NCBI RefSeq assembly: GCF_937958065.1
Contig: NZ_CALFXI010000041.1
Coordinates: 1-44,929 of the forward strand
Origin: an uncultured Steroidobacter sp.
GTDB lineage: Bacteria; Pseudomonadota; Gammaproteobacteria; Steroidobacterales; Steroidobacteraceae
Direction of reading: 5' to 3'
Length of the DNA: 44,929 bases
Shown: positions 37,059 through 44,929 of the stretch, piece after piece
Layout of the letters: each line of letters opens with the position of its first letter
How positions within the stretch are numbered: position 1 is the stretch's first letter
Notes under the pieces: generated by a model
Database searches by the model: none
Told to the model about the DNA's origin: nothing
What the model saw: only the letters and a program-made list of their open reading frames with translations
Made by a program: the position numbers and the translations under genes

Positions 37059-37108
37059 GCGACATCCATGGCCTTCAGCAGGGCGAGCATCTTGCGCCAG
37101 CGGGCCAT
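37055..37108 (-). CDS. 17-codon ORF coupled to the ThuA gene
   Basis: Translates as MARWRKMLALLKAMDVA. Its TGA overlaps the ThuA ATG (ATGA), and its ATG lies 13 bp after the TetR stop. GAGG is about 12 nt before its ATG, which is far for an SD. It could be a coupling or leader peptide, or chance. The peptide is basic and amphipathic. Confidence 0.25.
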   Translation of the reverse strand: MARWRKMLALLKAMDVA

Positions 37109-37121
37109 TCGCCGAAAGACC

Positions 37122-37733
37122 TCACTTTGCGCTCAGTGCCCGTTCGACGAACGTGGTGATGCTCCGAATCAACTTCGCCCGATTGACCTTCTTGCTGTCG
37201 GCGATGGCCGCATCGACGCCGCCGTGCAGGGCGTGGAAGAACATGATCGCGGTGGAGCGGGGCTCCTCGGCGATCCAGGCGCCGGCCCGGGCGCCATCGC
37301 TCAGCAGGCCGGTCAATTGGTCGACCAGCGGATTGTTGCTCATCGCGTGGCGATCGTACGGCTGCGCCTCGTGAAAGATCACATCATGCAGCCGGACCTG
37401 CTCCAGGTAGCCCTCGATGACCGTTCTCACCCACGCCTGCAGCCGCGGCCGCCAGCGCTCCGGACCGCAGCGGTCCATGGCGAGTTGCAGACGTTCCAGG
37501 AAGCCGGCGACGAATCGTTCCTGCAGGGCATGCAACAGCGCTTCCTTGGAAGGGAAGTACAGATAGAACGTGCCTTTGGCGACCGCGGCGCAGCTTGCGA
37601 TGTCGTCGATGCTGGTGGCGGCGATGCTCTTCTCGACGAACAGTCGTTGAGCGGCGTCGAGCAGTTCTTCACGCCGCAGTTCGGCGGGCTTGGTGCGGGG
37701 ACGGCCCCGTGCTCGAACGGGTGCCGCCGTCAC
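37122..37733 (-). CDS. TetR/AcrR-family transcriptional regulator
   Basis: A 203-aa repressor-type protein. A basic N-terminal arm (RARGRPRTKPAELRRE) precedes the HTH (ELLDAAQRLFVEKSIAATSIDDIASCAAVAKGTFYLYF is the region; the recognition helix is VAKGTFYLYF). The C-terminal ligand domain is helical. The start is GTG at 37731-37733, sharing one base with the stop of the upstream gene (TAGTG), so translation is coupled. A longer frame to 37820 lies inside that gene and was rejected. A perfect 17-bp palindrome at 38178-38194, just before the operon's first codon, is a good operator candidate for autoregulation. Ligand unknown. Confidence 0.92.
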   Translation of the reverse strand: MTAAPVRARGRPRTKPAELRREELLDAAQRLFVEKSIAATSIDDIASCAAVAKGTFYLYFPSKEALLHALQERFVAGFLERLQLAMDRCGPERWRPRLQAWVRTVIEGYLEQVRLHDVIFHEAQPYDRHAMSNNPLVDQLTGLLSDGARAGAWIAEEPRSTAIMFFHALHGGVDAAIADSKKVNRAKLIRSITTFVERALSAK

Positions 37734-38167
37734 TATGCAACCCCGGCGAGGGAGGCTTCGACCGCCGCGCGATTGAACGCGAGCTCGTGAGGTCGGAAGG
37801 CGCGCGCCTCGAGCCAGCACAGCGCCGTGCTGGTCGATGCAAAGGTCGCGGTCGGTATGCCGAAGAACTCGTGCGTTCCCAGGCGCGGCACTTTCTCATA
37901 ATGAGCGCAGGGGATGACGGAGGCGAGCGCGACCACATTGCGTCGGATCTGCCGACGTTGCGCGTCGAGCCACCAGCTGAGCATGCGATCGCGCTCGGCC
38001 AGCAGCCCTTCGTCGCAGGCACTGAAGATCTGCAGGGCCGCGAACGGCTCGTTCCACGACAGCCAATCGCGCCAGCGGGACGCGACCTCGCGCAGGTCGT
38101 CCTTCAAGGTATCGCTGTCGATGATGGAAACGACCAGTGGCCACTGGCTCACGTCGTGCTGTGTCAT
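37733..38167 (-). CDS. Unknown protein co-translated with TetR, possible STAS-like fold
   Basis: A 144-aa cytoplasmic protein. I do not recognise the family firmly. The layout (an N-terminal strand WPLVVSII, a helical middle DLREVASRWRDWL, and a C-terminal strand followed by TALCWLEAR) recalls SpoIIAA/STAS-like proteins, whose C-termini often end in an A-x-x-WL helix. That is a weak inference. It has no SD, and the ATG at 38167 is almost directly downstream of the palindrome at 38178-38194. It overlaps the TetR gene by one base and probably belongs to the same regulatory unit. Confidence 0.65.
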   Translation of the reverse strand: MTQHDVSQWPLVVSIIDSDTLKDDLREVASRWRDWLSWNEPFAALQIFSACDEGLLAERDRMLSWWLDAQRRQIRRNVVALASVIPCAHYEKVPRLGTHEFFGIPTATFASTSTALCWLEARAFRPHELAFNRAAVEASLAGVA

Positions 38168-38177
38168 GAGCAAATAA

Positions 38178-38194
38178 TGACTGGCGGTCAGTCA
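38178..38194. promoter_or_regulatory. Perfect palindrome, candidate TetR operator
   Basis: TGACTG-GCGGT-CAGTCA: 6-bp perfect arms around a 5-bp centre, immediately followed by further GTCAG-type half-sites (to about 38200). It lies 10 bp upstream of the ATG of the unknown-TetR operon and 121 bp before the divergent TPR gene. The TGAC...GTCA form is common among TetR-family operators. Confidence 0.6.
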
Positions 38195-38315
38195 GCAGTC
38201 AAGCCAGATGAGAACAGATCGCATTTAGTCGGATCGGATCGCCCGGGCGCGTCGACGCTTGCAACGGCTCTGCGGCGGGCCCAGGCTTGCCCTCATTACG
38301 ACCATGGGGGCGAGC

Positions 38316-39938
38316 ATGGCGAGCGGGCCGGACTTGCGAGCAACGTTGTTCATGAGCGTGCTGTTGTTGGCGGTGACGGCGAGCGCCGCCGACCATGAGC
38401 ATTCCTCGTTGGGAAAGGTCGACTTCCGGGTGTCATGCTCGGCGCCCGCGCAGGAACGATTCAACCAGGCGATCACGCTGCTCCACCACATGACCTATCC
38501 GCAGGCGCGGGAGGGCTTCGAGCGCGCGCTCCAGGCCGAATCGGGTTGTGCGATGGCTCACTGGGGCGTGGCCATGACCTTGTTTCAACCGTTGTGGCCG
38601 ACGCGTCCGGATGCCGCCGCGCTGGCTCGTGGATGGGACGAGGTGCGCAAGGCAAAGTCGCTGCCATCGAGCGCGCGTGAGCAGGAGTTCATCAAGGCCG
38701 CGGAAGCGTTTTTCATGCAGCCCGAGTCAAAGGATTACTGGGCACGCATTCGTCGTTGGGAGCAGGCCTCACGGCAAACGTACCAAGCCCTGCCCGACGA
38801 TGACGAAGCGGCGATCTTCTACGCGTTGGCCCATCTGGCAACCACCCCAGCGAGTGGCAACTTGCGAGAACACGCCGACGAGTCCGCGGCGATTCTGCTC
38901 AAGGTGTATCAGAAACAACCGGATCACCCGGGCGTGATGCATTACCTCGTGCATGCCAACGACGTGCCCGGGCGAGAGCGCGAGCTGCTGGAGATTACTA
39001 AGAAGTACGACTCGATCGCGCCCAACAATCCTCACGCGTTGCACATGCCGACCCATATCTATACGCGCCTCGGCGCTTGGGATGGCGTGATCAAGGGCAA
39101 CTTGCGAGCGGCCGATGCAGCGTTGTTACACCCGGCGGGTGAACGGGGAGAGCTGGTCTGGGACGAATTCGCGCATGCCATCGAATATCTGGTGTACGCC
39201 TATCTGCAGCAGGGCGCGGACGACGAGGCGGCCGAACAGCTGCACCGGCTGCAAAGCACGCCGCGAATGGAACCGAGCTTCAAGACTGCATTCCATCTGG
39301 CCTCAACGCAATCTCGGTACGCGCTGGAGCGGCGGGATTGGAACGCGGCGTCGAAGATCGAGCCGCGCACGCCGACGTATCTCGATTGGGATCGCTTCAT
39401 GTGGGCGGAAGCGACGGCACAGTTCGCGAGGGGGCTCGGGGCCGCGCATCTGGGCAAGAACGAAGAGGTGCAGTCGGCACTGGCGCGGCTCGATGAGCTT
39501 GAAAAGTTGGCGCGCAAAGCGGGTGAGGATTTATTTGCTCGCACCATCGAGGTGCTCGATCTCGAGCTGGCTGCTTGGTCCGCACATGCGCGCGGTCAGG
39601 ACGCAAAGAGCATCGAGATCATGCGCGCGGCGGCCGAGCTCGAAGTCGCGACACCGAAGCATGCCGTGACGCCCGGCCCGACATTGCCGGCGTACGAACT
39701 GTTGGGCGATCTCTATACGGAACAGAACAAGCCGGTCGAGGCGCTCGCCGCGTATCAGAAATCGCTGCAGCTATATCCAAGACGCTTCAACAGTCTGCTG
39801 GGCGCGGCAACAGCGGCGCGCGCCGCCGGCGATAAAGCAAATGCGCGCGCTCTCTACACTCAGCTGCTCCAACTGGCGGCGCCAGACTCGCCTCGACTGG
39901 CGGTTAAGGAAGCGAAGCAGTACCTCGCGAGGCAATAG
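38316..39938 (+). CDS. Exported tetratricopeptide-repeat protein
   Basis: A 540-aa protein with a signal peptide (MASGPDLRATLFMSVLLLAVTASAADH). The mature part is almost all paired helices. TPR-like units occur around residues 45-110 (AITLLHHMTYPQAREGFERAL...CAMAHWGVAM) and at the C-terminus (AYELLGDLYTEQNKPVEALAAYQKSLQLYPRR, then a second copy). The middle has a His-rich conserved stretch (HPGVMHYLVHANDVPG, NNPHALHMPTHIYTRLG). GGGGG lies 5 nt before the chosen ATG; the ATG at 38304 is an alternative. It probably scaffolds protein contacts in the periplasm. It is divergent from the TetR operon and may be its target. Its stop codon abuts that of the exonuclease gene. Confidence 0.85.
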   Translation: MASGPDLRATLFMSVLLLAVTASAADHEHSSLGKVDFRVSCSAPAQERFNQAITLLHHMTYPQAREGFERALQAESGCAMAHWGVAMTLFQPLWPTRPDAAALARGWDEVRKAKSLPSSAREQEFIKAAEAFFMQPESKDYWARIRRWEQASRQTYQALPDDDEAAIFYALAHLATTPASGNLREHADESAAILLKVYQKQPDHPGVMHYLVHANDVPGRERELLEITKKYDSIAPNNPHALHMPTHIYTRLGAWDGVIKGNLRAADAALLHPAGERGELVWDEFAHAIEYLVYAYLQQGADDEAAEQLHRLQSTPRMEPSFKTAFHLASTQSRYALERRDWNAASKIEPRTPTYLDWDRFMWAEATAQFARGLGAAHLGKNEEVQSALARLDELEKLARKAGEDLFARTIEVLDLELAAWSAHARGQDAKSIEIMRAAAELEVATPKHAVTPGPTLPAYELLGDLYTEQNKPVEALAAYQKSLQLYPRRFNSLLGAATAARAAGDKANARALYTQLLQLAAPDSPRLAVKEAKQYLARQ

Positions 39939-40775
39939 TCACACGGCGAGCTTCGCGGCCGCCTTCCGGCAGCGATCGAGCAATCGCGCATCGCCCGATT
40001 GTTCCGCGTATGCCACGAACTCCGGCTTCGGGCCGCGCCACTGCAGCGCATCGACGTTCTCGAACAGCCGTGCATCGGTGCGCAGCGTCGCGAGGCGCTT
40101 GAATAGCAGCGCTTGTTCCCATCGCTCGGCGCCGAGCACTTCGGCGGGAAAACTTTCGATCGGTCCATATTTGTTGACGAGCCGCGCCGCGCCCACGCGG
40201 CCGATGCCTTCGAGCCCCGGGTAGCCGTCGGCGGTGTCGCCCACCAGCGCCAGGAAGTCGGGAATCAGCTCGGGCGGCACGCCGAACTTCTGCTGCACCT
40301 CCTGGGCATTGCGCATCGCTTTGGCTTTGCGATCCATCTGCACGATGCGATCCTCTCGCACGCATTGCGCGAGATCCTTGTCCGGCGTCCAGATGCAGAT
40401 CTTCTCGACGCGAGCATCCAGGGCGGCGAGGTGAGCGGCCGAGGCCAGCGCGTCATCGGCTTCCAGCTCCACCATCGGCCAGGTTGCGATCCCCATCGCG
40501 ACCAGCGCGCGTTCCAGCGGATGAAATTGCGCCCACAGCGCCGGGTCGATGCCTTCACCGGTCTTGTAGCCCGGCCATAACTGGTTCCGAAACGATTCGA
40601 TGACGTGATCGGTCGCGACCCCGACGTGCGTTGCCCCTTGTTCGATCAGCTCCAGCACGGTGTGCAGCACGCCGTTGGCGGCGCCGAGCGGCTTGTCCTG
40701 GCCCTTGTTGAAGCGCCGCAGGCCATAGAAATGACGGAACAGCTCGTAAGTGCCGTCGACCAGGTGAATGATCAT
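39939..40775 (-). CDS. 5'-3' exonuclease (Pol I N-terminal domain / flap endonuclease-like)
   Basis: A 278-aa stand-alone 5'-nuclease. Metal-binding acidic residues occur in LVDGTYELFRHFYG, VELEADDALASAAH and WTPDKDLAQCV. The helix-hairpin-helix DNA-binding region is GDTADGYPGLEGIGRVGAARL. It is related to the N-terminal domain of DNA polymerase I and to Xni/ExoIX (about 250 aa), here with a longer C-terminus. The ATG at 40775 follows GGGCGAG; a longer frame to 40814 is unsupported. Likely a DNA repair or replication accessory nuclease acting on 5' flaps. Confidence 0.9.
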   Translation of the reverse strand: MIIHLVDGTYELFRHFYGLRRFNKGQDKPLGAANGVLHTVLELIEQGATHVGVATDHVIESFRNQLWPGYKTGEGIDPALWAQFHPLERALVAMGIATWPMVELEADDALASAAHLAALDARVEKICIWTPDKDLAQCVREDRIVQMDRKAKAMRNAQEVQQKFGVPPELIPDFLALVGDTADGYPGLEGIGRVGAARLVNKYGPIESFPAEVLGAERWEQALLFKRLATLRTDARLFENVDALQWRGPKPEFVAYAEQSGDARLLDRCRKAAAKLAV

Positions 40776-40900
40776 GCGCTCGCCCGTGAACAGTGGAGGG
40801 ATAGTCTGACACAACCGGCTTGCCCGCGACCGGGCAGACTCGGGCAGCGTGCCGACGCCGTGTGTTAAGTTAGGCCGTGATCTCGGAGACCGCCGCTGGA

Positions 40901-41587
40901 ATGACTCAATTCGATGCTCTGTTCGACGGCCGCTCGTTCGCGGCCCTTCTGTTCGACATGGATGGCACTCTGCTCAGCTCCATAGCAGCGGCGGAAAGAG
41001 TCTGGACCCGCTGGGCCGCGCGATTCGGCATCGACGCCCGCACCTTTCTGCACGACATCCACGGCCGACGCGCGGTCGACTCGGTGCGTCGCTTGAACAT
41101 TCCTGGCGTCGATCCGGAAGCCGAGGCGCATGCAATCACGCTCGCCGAAATCGAAGATGTCGACGGCGTGCACGCAATCCCGGGCGCGCGTGAATTCGTC
41201 TCCAATCTTCCCAAAGATCGCTGGGCCATCGTGACCTCGGCACCGCGAGCACTCGCGGTTCGCCGACTGGCCGCGGCGGGATTGACGGCGCCATCCGTGT
41301 TCATCACCGCCGAGGATATTCCCAGAGGCAAACCCGATCCTGCATGTTATCAGCTGGCGGCGCGCCAGCTTGGTTGGACGGCCGACGACTGTGTCGTGTT
41401 CGAAGATGCGGCGGCGGGCATTCGTGCCGGGGAAGCTGCGGGAGCCGCGGTGGTGGTAATCACCGCCACGCATCAGCACCCGATGGACACACGCCATCCC
41501 AGCTACCTGGATTACAACGCGTTACAGGCCACGATCCGTCCGGACGGTCGATTGCAGATCGGTTTGCATTCCACAAGGAAAATCTGA
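40901..41587 (+). CDS. HAD-superfamily sugar-phosphatase-like hydrolase
   Basis: A 228-aa cytoplasmic phosphatase with a C1-type cap. Motif I is LLFDMDGTL (nucleophile D19, acid/base D21), motif II IVTSAP, motif III Lys in RGKPDPACY, motif IV VVFEDAAAGI. The sequence GVHAIPGAREFVSNLP precedes motif II, as in YfbT/YniC and glycerol-3-phosphatase-like enzymes, so a small sugar phosphate or polyol phosphate is the probable substrate. A GTG at 40877 in the same frame with GGAG just inside is an alternative start. Divergent from the exonuclease gene. Confidence 0.88.
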   Translation: MTQFDALFDGRSFAALLFDMDGTLLSSIAAAERVWTRWAARFGIDARTFLHDIHGRRAVDSVRRLNIPGVDPEAEAHAITLAEIEDVDGVHAIPGAREFVSNLPKDRWAIVTSAPRALAVRRLAAAGLTAPSVFITAEDIPRGKPDPACYQLAARQLGWTADDCVVFEDAAAGIRAGEAAGAAVVVITATHQHPMDTRHPSYLDYNALQATIRPDGRLQIGLHSTRKI

Positions 41588-41668
41588 CATGACACTTATT
41601 CCGCCGTCCCGGTCTCGCGCGGACCTCGGATGGTGCGACAATCGCGGCAGTCGCTCGAGGAGTTCATC

Positions 41669-42382
41669 ATGGCAGATTTTTCAGCGTTCCCGATCACCAG
41701 GAAATGGCCGCCCCGACATCCGGATCGGCTGCAGCTGTATTCGTTGCCCACGCCCAATGGCGTGAAAGTGTCGATCGCGCTGGAAGAAATCGGCCTGCCG
41801 TATGAAGTGCATCGGGTCAGCTTCGACACCAACGATCAGCTGACACCGGAATTCCTCTCGCTCAGCCCGAACAACAAGATCCCGGCCATCATCGATCCGA
41901 ACGGGCCGGGCGGCAAACCGCTGCCGCTGTTCGAGTCGGGCGCGATCCTGATCTACCTGGCCGAGAAGACCGGCAAGTTGCTACCGCAGGATCCGATCCT
42001 GCGCTACCAGACCATTCAGTGGGTGATGTTTCAAATGGGCGGCATCGGACCGATGTTCGGCCAGGTCGGCTTCTTCCACAAGTTCGCCGGCAAGGAGATC
42101 GAAGACAAGCGGCCGCGCGATCGGTACGTCAACGAATCCAAACGTCTGCTCGGCGTGCTCGACAAACACCTCGAAGGCAGGAGCTGGATGATGGGCGATC
42201 AATACACCATCGCCGACATCGCCATCTTCCCGTGGGTGCGCAATCTGGTCGGGTTCTATGAGGCGGGCGAGCTGGTGGGGTTCAAAACGTTCCTGAACGT
42301 GCAGCGGGTGCTGCACGCGTTCCTGTCGCGGCCCGCCGTGGAAGCGGGTTTGAATATTCCGCCGACGCCGCCCAAAAACTAA
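41669..42382 (+). CDS. Glutathione S-transferase, nu-class-like (YfcG/YghU type)
   Basis: A 237-aa GST. The N-terminal thioredoxin-like domain has LQLYSLPTPNGVKVSIALEE with the TPN motif characteristic of nu-class enzymes, followed by NKIPAIIDP and the GSH-binding FESGAILIYLAEKTG. The C-terminal helical domain contains WMMGDQYTIADIAIFPWV with the N-capping box. E. coli relatives act as glutathione-dependent disulfide reductases. SD GAGGAG precedes the ATG at 41669 well; the frame extends to 41630 without need. It converges on the hydrolase gene with a 5-bp gap. Confidence 0.92.
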   Translation: MADFSAFPITRKWPPRHPDRLQLYSLPTPNGVKVSIALEEIGLPYEVHRVSFDTNDQLTPEFLSLSPNNKIPAIIDPNGPGGKPLPLFESGAILIYLAEKTGKLLPQDPILRYQTIQWVMFQMGGIGPMFGQVGFFHKFAGKEIEDKRPRDRYVNESKRLLGVLDKHLEGRSWMMGDQYTIADIAIFPWVRNLVGFYEAGELVGFKTFLNVQRVLHAFLSRPAVEAGLNIPPTPPKN

Positions 42383-42387
42383 CGCGG

Positions 42388-43542
42388 CTACAGCGCGGCG
42401 AGTGGATGTGTCGAGTCAGGCCAGACGGGCGCTGCGAAGTGCCCGTCGATCCACTCCGAAGTGATTTCATTCAAGCTGCGCGGCCGCCACTGCGGCTTCT
42501 GATCCTTGTCGATCAGCAATGCGCGCACGCCTTCAGGGAAGTCGGTCCGTGCGCAGCATTGGAGTGCGACGATCAGTTCGAGACGGAACGTGTCGGCGAG
42601 ATCGAGTCCGCGAGTGCGACGCTGCAGTTCGTATCCCAACACCGCCGAGGTCGGCGAGCCGGCGGCAAGCGTTGCAGCGGCGCGCTTCAGCCATTCCTCG
42701 TTGCCTCGATAGCGAACGGTCCGAGACACCATCTCCTCGACGTTGTCGCCGCGACAGAACGTCTGAATCTCTTGCTCGTAAGCCTTGAAGTTGGAAGCCG
42801 CCATCACGCCTGTCGCCTGGCTCGCGAATTCGTGGAGCAGGGCAGATAACACTTCGCGATTCTCGGTCGCATCGCCGGTCCAGCTTGCTTGCGGCAAGCG
42901 AGCAAACAACGCGTCTCGGTCCGTGGAGCGCAGAAAGAAATCCGCGAGTCCGCCCACGATCGCGTCATGACCGTTGATCTGCACGCCAGTGAGTGCCATG
43001 AACAGCCCGGTGAGATTGGGCATGCGCTGCAGAAACCAGGTCGCACCCACGTCGGGGAAGAATCCGATCGTGATTTCCGGCATCGCGATGCGCGAGGTTT
43101 CGGTGACGACGCGATGACTGGCGCCGGCCATCAAGCCGAGTCCACCGCCGAGCACGATGCCGCTTCCCCAGACCAGCAGCGGCTTCGGATAGCGATGTAA
43201 CAGATAGTCCAGCCGATACTCTTCGGTGAAGAAGGCGAGCGCCGTGGGATTGGGCATGACGCCGGGCTGCTCCCGCAGCGCTTTGTAGAGACTGCGAATG
43301 TCACCGCCGGCGCAGAACGCTTTCTCGCCCGCGCCATGCAGGACCACGCAGACGATTTCCGGATCCGCGGCCCAGCGCCGGAGCTGAGGATCGAGCAGCC
43401 GGATCATGTCGAGCGACAAGGCGTTCAACGATTTCCCGGCGTTGAGCTTTGCGAGGCCGAGACGGTAGCCCTGTTGCGTGGGGATTTCTTCGAAGCGCAC
43501 GGCGCTTTCGGCGTGCGCCGAGGGAGGGGAACGATCGTTCAT
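42388..43542 (-). CDS. Enoyl-CoA hydratase-family protein, 3-hydroxyisobutyryl-CoA hydrolase type
   Basis: A 384-aa crotonase-fold protein. The oxyanion-hole segments are KAFCAGGDIRSLY and GIVLGGGLGLMAGA. MPEITIGFFPDVGATWFL matches the PE-x-IG-x-x-PDVG pattern of HIBYL-CoA hydrolases, and the length (about 350-385 aa) also fits that subgroup better than classical hydratases (about 260 aa). It would hydrolyse 3-hydroxyisobutyryl-CoA in valine breakdown. It follows the MDR dehydrogenase gene by 10 bp and is probably co-transcribed. No other valine-pathway gene is present in the window, so a different acyl-CoA remains possible. Confidence 0.88.
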   Translation of the reverse strand: MNDRSPPSAHAESAVRFEEIPTQQGYRLGLAKLNAGKSLNALSLDMIRLLDPQLRRWAADPEIVCVVLHGAGEKAFCAGGDIRSLYKALREQPGVMPNPTALAFFTEEYRLDYLLHRYPKPLLVWGSGIVLGGGLGLMAGASHRVVTETSRIAMPEITIGFFPDVGATWFLQRMPNLTGLFMALTGVQINGHDAIVGGLADFFLRSTDRDALFARLPQASWTGDATENREVLSALLHEFASQATGVMAASNFKAYEQEIQTFCRGDNVEEMVSRTVRYRGNEEWLKRAAATLAAGSPTSAVLGYELQRRTRGLDLADTFRLELIVALQCCARTDFPEGVRALLIDKDQKPQWRPRSLNEITSEWIDGHFAAPVWPDSTHPLAAL

Positions 43543-43552
43543 CGCGGGACTG

Positions 43553-44683
43553 TCAGGAACCTTTGTTCGGATTGATCAGGTACTTCTCACCGGTCGCCCG
43601 CCGGTTGTAGGCCTGGATCACTTCGGGTTGCAGAGCCTCGAGCAACGAGATCTCCGCGGTGTAATGGCTGGCGAAGGTGGTCTTCAGCTCGGCCACGATG
43701 CGCTCGCGCAGCTTCTGCGCCGCTTGCGGACCGATCTTCTCCAGGAACCACGTCAACAGCCAGCCACCGACGCCCCACGCCATGCCGACGTTGGTGCGAT
43801 CGATCTCGATGGGCCGCGTATCGAGCACGCCATACGTGTACACCTGCTTGTGCACGGGCGAGCCGTAACGGTTGAAGGTGGTGATCTTGCGATTGATGGC
43901 GGCTTCCATGGCAATCAGGATCTGATTGGCGAGCTTGCCGCCGCCCACCGCATCGAACGCCAGGGTTGCGCCAGTGGCGGCCAGCGCGTCGGTGAGCTCC
44001 GCCATGAAGTTCGGGGAGGTGCTGTCGCAAATGTACTTCGCCCCGATCTTGCGCAGCGTCTCGGCCTGCGCGGCGCTACGCACGATGTTCACGAGCGGAA
44101 TGCCGTCCTTCTGGCAGATCTTGCTGAGCATCTGCCCCAGATTCGATGCGGCCGCGGTGTGAACCAGCGCCGTGTGATTCTCACGCCGCATGGTCTCGAC
44201 CATGCAGAGTGCGGTGAGCGGGTTGATGAAGCAGGAGGCACCTTCAGCAGGTGTGGTTCCTTCCGGCAGTACGAGACACGCGGCGGCCTTCACGACGCGA
44301 TACTGCGCGTACATGCCGCCACCGAGTGTGGCCACAGTTTTGCCCACGAGCTTCTGCGCATCCGCGCCGGCTTTGACGACGCCCCCCGCACCTTCGTTGC
44401 CAACGACCATGGATTGATCGACACGCGGCTTCATGCCGGCCATGAGCTCGGGTGGAATCTTTGCTGTCAGCGTCGGACTGTCAGCGGTGCCGCCGACTCT
44501 GGCGGTGGACATATCTGCCGGGCCGAGCAACAAGCCGAGATCGGAGGGATTGATCGGCGAAGCCAACACCCGAATCACCACCTCATCCGCCGCCGGCTCG
44601 GGGATTTCCACCTGACGCAACGACAGTTGCAGCTCACCGTCGGCGGTTATCAAGGATCGCAGCTGCAGATTGGTCTCGCTCAT
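43553..44683 (-). CDS. Zinc-binding-dehydrogenase-family oxidoreductase (MDR superfamily)
   Basis: A 376-aa medium-chain dehydrogenase/reductase. Landmarks are LASPINPSDLGLLLG (N-terminal catalytic domain), VVGNEGAGGVV, MYAQYRVV, and the nucleotide-binding part ALVHTAAASNLGQMLSKIC with FDAVGGGKLANQIL. The quinone-reductase-like NPSD and absence of the Cys/His set typical of alcohol dehydrogenases suggest a zinc-independent NADPH-type reductase despite the family name. The ATG at 44683 fits the family; the frame continues upstream through the repeat region to 44848 but that part is not conserved-looking. First gene of a pair with the HIBYL-CoA hydrolase-type gene. Confidence 0.88.
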   Translation of the reverse strand: MSETNLQLRSLITADGELQLSLRQVEIPEPAADEVVIRVLASPINPSDLGLLLGPADMSTARVGGTADSPTLTAKIPPELMAGMKPRVDQSMVVGNEGAGGVVKAGADAQKLVGKTVATLGGGMYAQYRVVKAAACLVLPEGTTPAEGASCFINPLTALCMVETMRRENHTALVHTAAASNLGQMLSKICQKDGIPLVNIVRSAAQAETLRKIGAKYICDSTSPNFMAELTDALAATGATLAFDAVGGGKLANQILIAMEAAINRKITTFNRYGSPVHKQVYTYGVLDTRPIEIDRTNVGMAWGVGGWLLTWFLEKIGPQAAQKLRERIVAELKTTFASHYTAEISLLEALQPEVIQAYNRRATGEKYLINPNKGS

Positions 44684-44765
44684 GACAGGGCTCACGGGTT
44701 TCGATTCAGAGGTGCAGGTTACACCACGGCGCGTTCTTCGAGCACTCGTTAGCAACGACGCGCGA

Positions 44766-44822
44766 TTTGTACCGACAGGCGAACGAACAGATGCGTTTGC
44801 GAAGTTCGTGGCTTGCAGCGCC
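44766..44822. repeat. 57-bp direct repeat, copy 1
   Basis: Matches 44868-44924 at 53 of 57 positions with a 102-bp period. It lies upstream of the MDR dehydrogenase gene. Confidence 0.8.
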
Positions 44823-44867
44823 AGGGCGGGGTGATTTCCTTCCAGCATCGCGGCGCACGCCGCTCGG

Positions 44868-44924
44868 TTTGTACCGGCAGGCGAGCGAAGAGATGCGTTT
44901 GCGAGGTTCGTGGCTTGCAGCGCC
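44868..44924. repeat. 57-bp direct repeat, copy 2
   Basis: Second copy of the element at 44766-44822, differing at four single bases. It ends 5 bp before the window edge, so the array may continue outside. Confidence 0.8.
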
Positions 44925-44929
44925 GTGGC

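Overview
The window is a high-GC, gene-dense stretch of a Gram-negative chromosome. Protein features point to a gammaproteobacterium: a GlrK/QseG-like/GlrR three-gene set, SrkA, TypA/BipA, a PilU-type ATPase and a large TonB-dependent receptor (TBDR) with SapC, cupin and tryptophan-halogenase-like partners. That last combination is typical of Xanthomonadales-, Nevskiales- or Steroidobacteraceae-like bacteria, and of Caulobacterales outside the gammas. The lineage is an inference from gene content. I see no rRNA, tRNA, CRISPR array, insertion sequence, integrase or phage gene.

Layout. 1-4590: minus-strand galE, then glrK, a QseG-like lipoprotein and glrR (its last few codons run off the left edge). 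4769-10492: plus-strand srkA, a surface lipoprotein with an M36-like zinc protease motif, a small lipoprotein, and typA, which is preceded by a cluster of perfect hairpins. 10723-14283: a PAS/GAF-GGDEF-EAL c-di-GMP enzyme whose catalytic motifs all look intact. 14293-20710: a small glycan-type neighbourhood with a CapK-like adenylate-forming enzyme, a flippase-like membrane protein, a kinase-like protein, a glycosyltransferase, a polysaccharide deacetylase and a 2OG-Fe(II) oxygenase. 20715-29290: a nutrient-scavenging locus with TBDR, SapC, JmjC-like cupin and flavin-dependent halogenase on the minus strand, and a second sapC divergently on the plus strand across a 587-bp control region holding two near-identical 14-bp palindromic boxes. 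29435-31168: a lone pilU-like ATPase and a DUF4112 membrane protein. 31177-36307: an IorAB-type molybdenum oxidoreductase, then divergently an exported methyltransferase almost fused to an APC permease. 36294-39938: a minus-strand set (unknown protein, TetR regulator, 17-codon ORF, exported ThuA protein) facing an exported TPR protein, with a perfect 17-bp TetR-type palindrome between them. 39939-44929: a 5'-3' exonuclease, a HAD phosphatase, a nu-class-like GST, and an MDR dehydrogenase plus HIBYL-CoA hydrolase-type pair. A duplicated 57-bp element lies at the right edge.

The part most likely to hold undescribed biology is 20.7-29.3 kb. There an outer-membrane receptor, two SapC proteins, an iron oxygenase-like cupin and an apparently catalytically intact halogenase seem to be co-regulated, with a strong hairpin separating the receptor message from the enzyme messages. 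The glycan neighbourhood and the exported methyltransferase/permease pair come next. Start codons were chosen from Shine-Dalgarno (SD) match, signal peptide position and family length. Many are therefore shorter than the longest possible reading frame.
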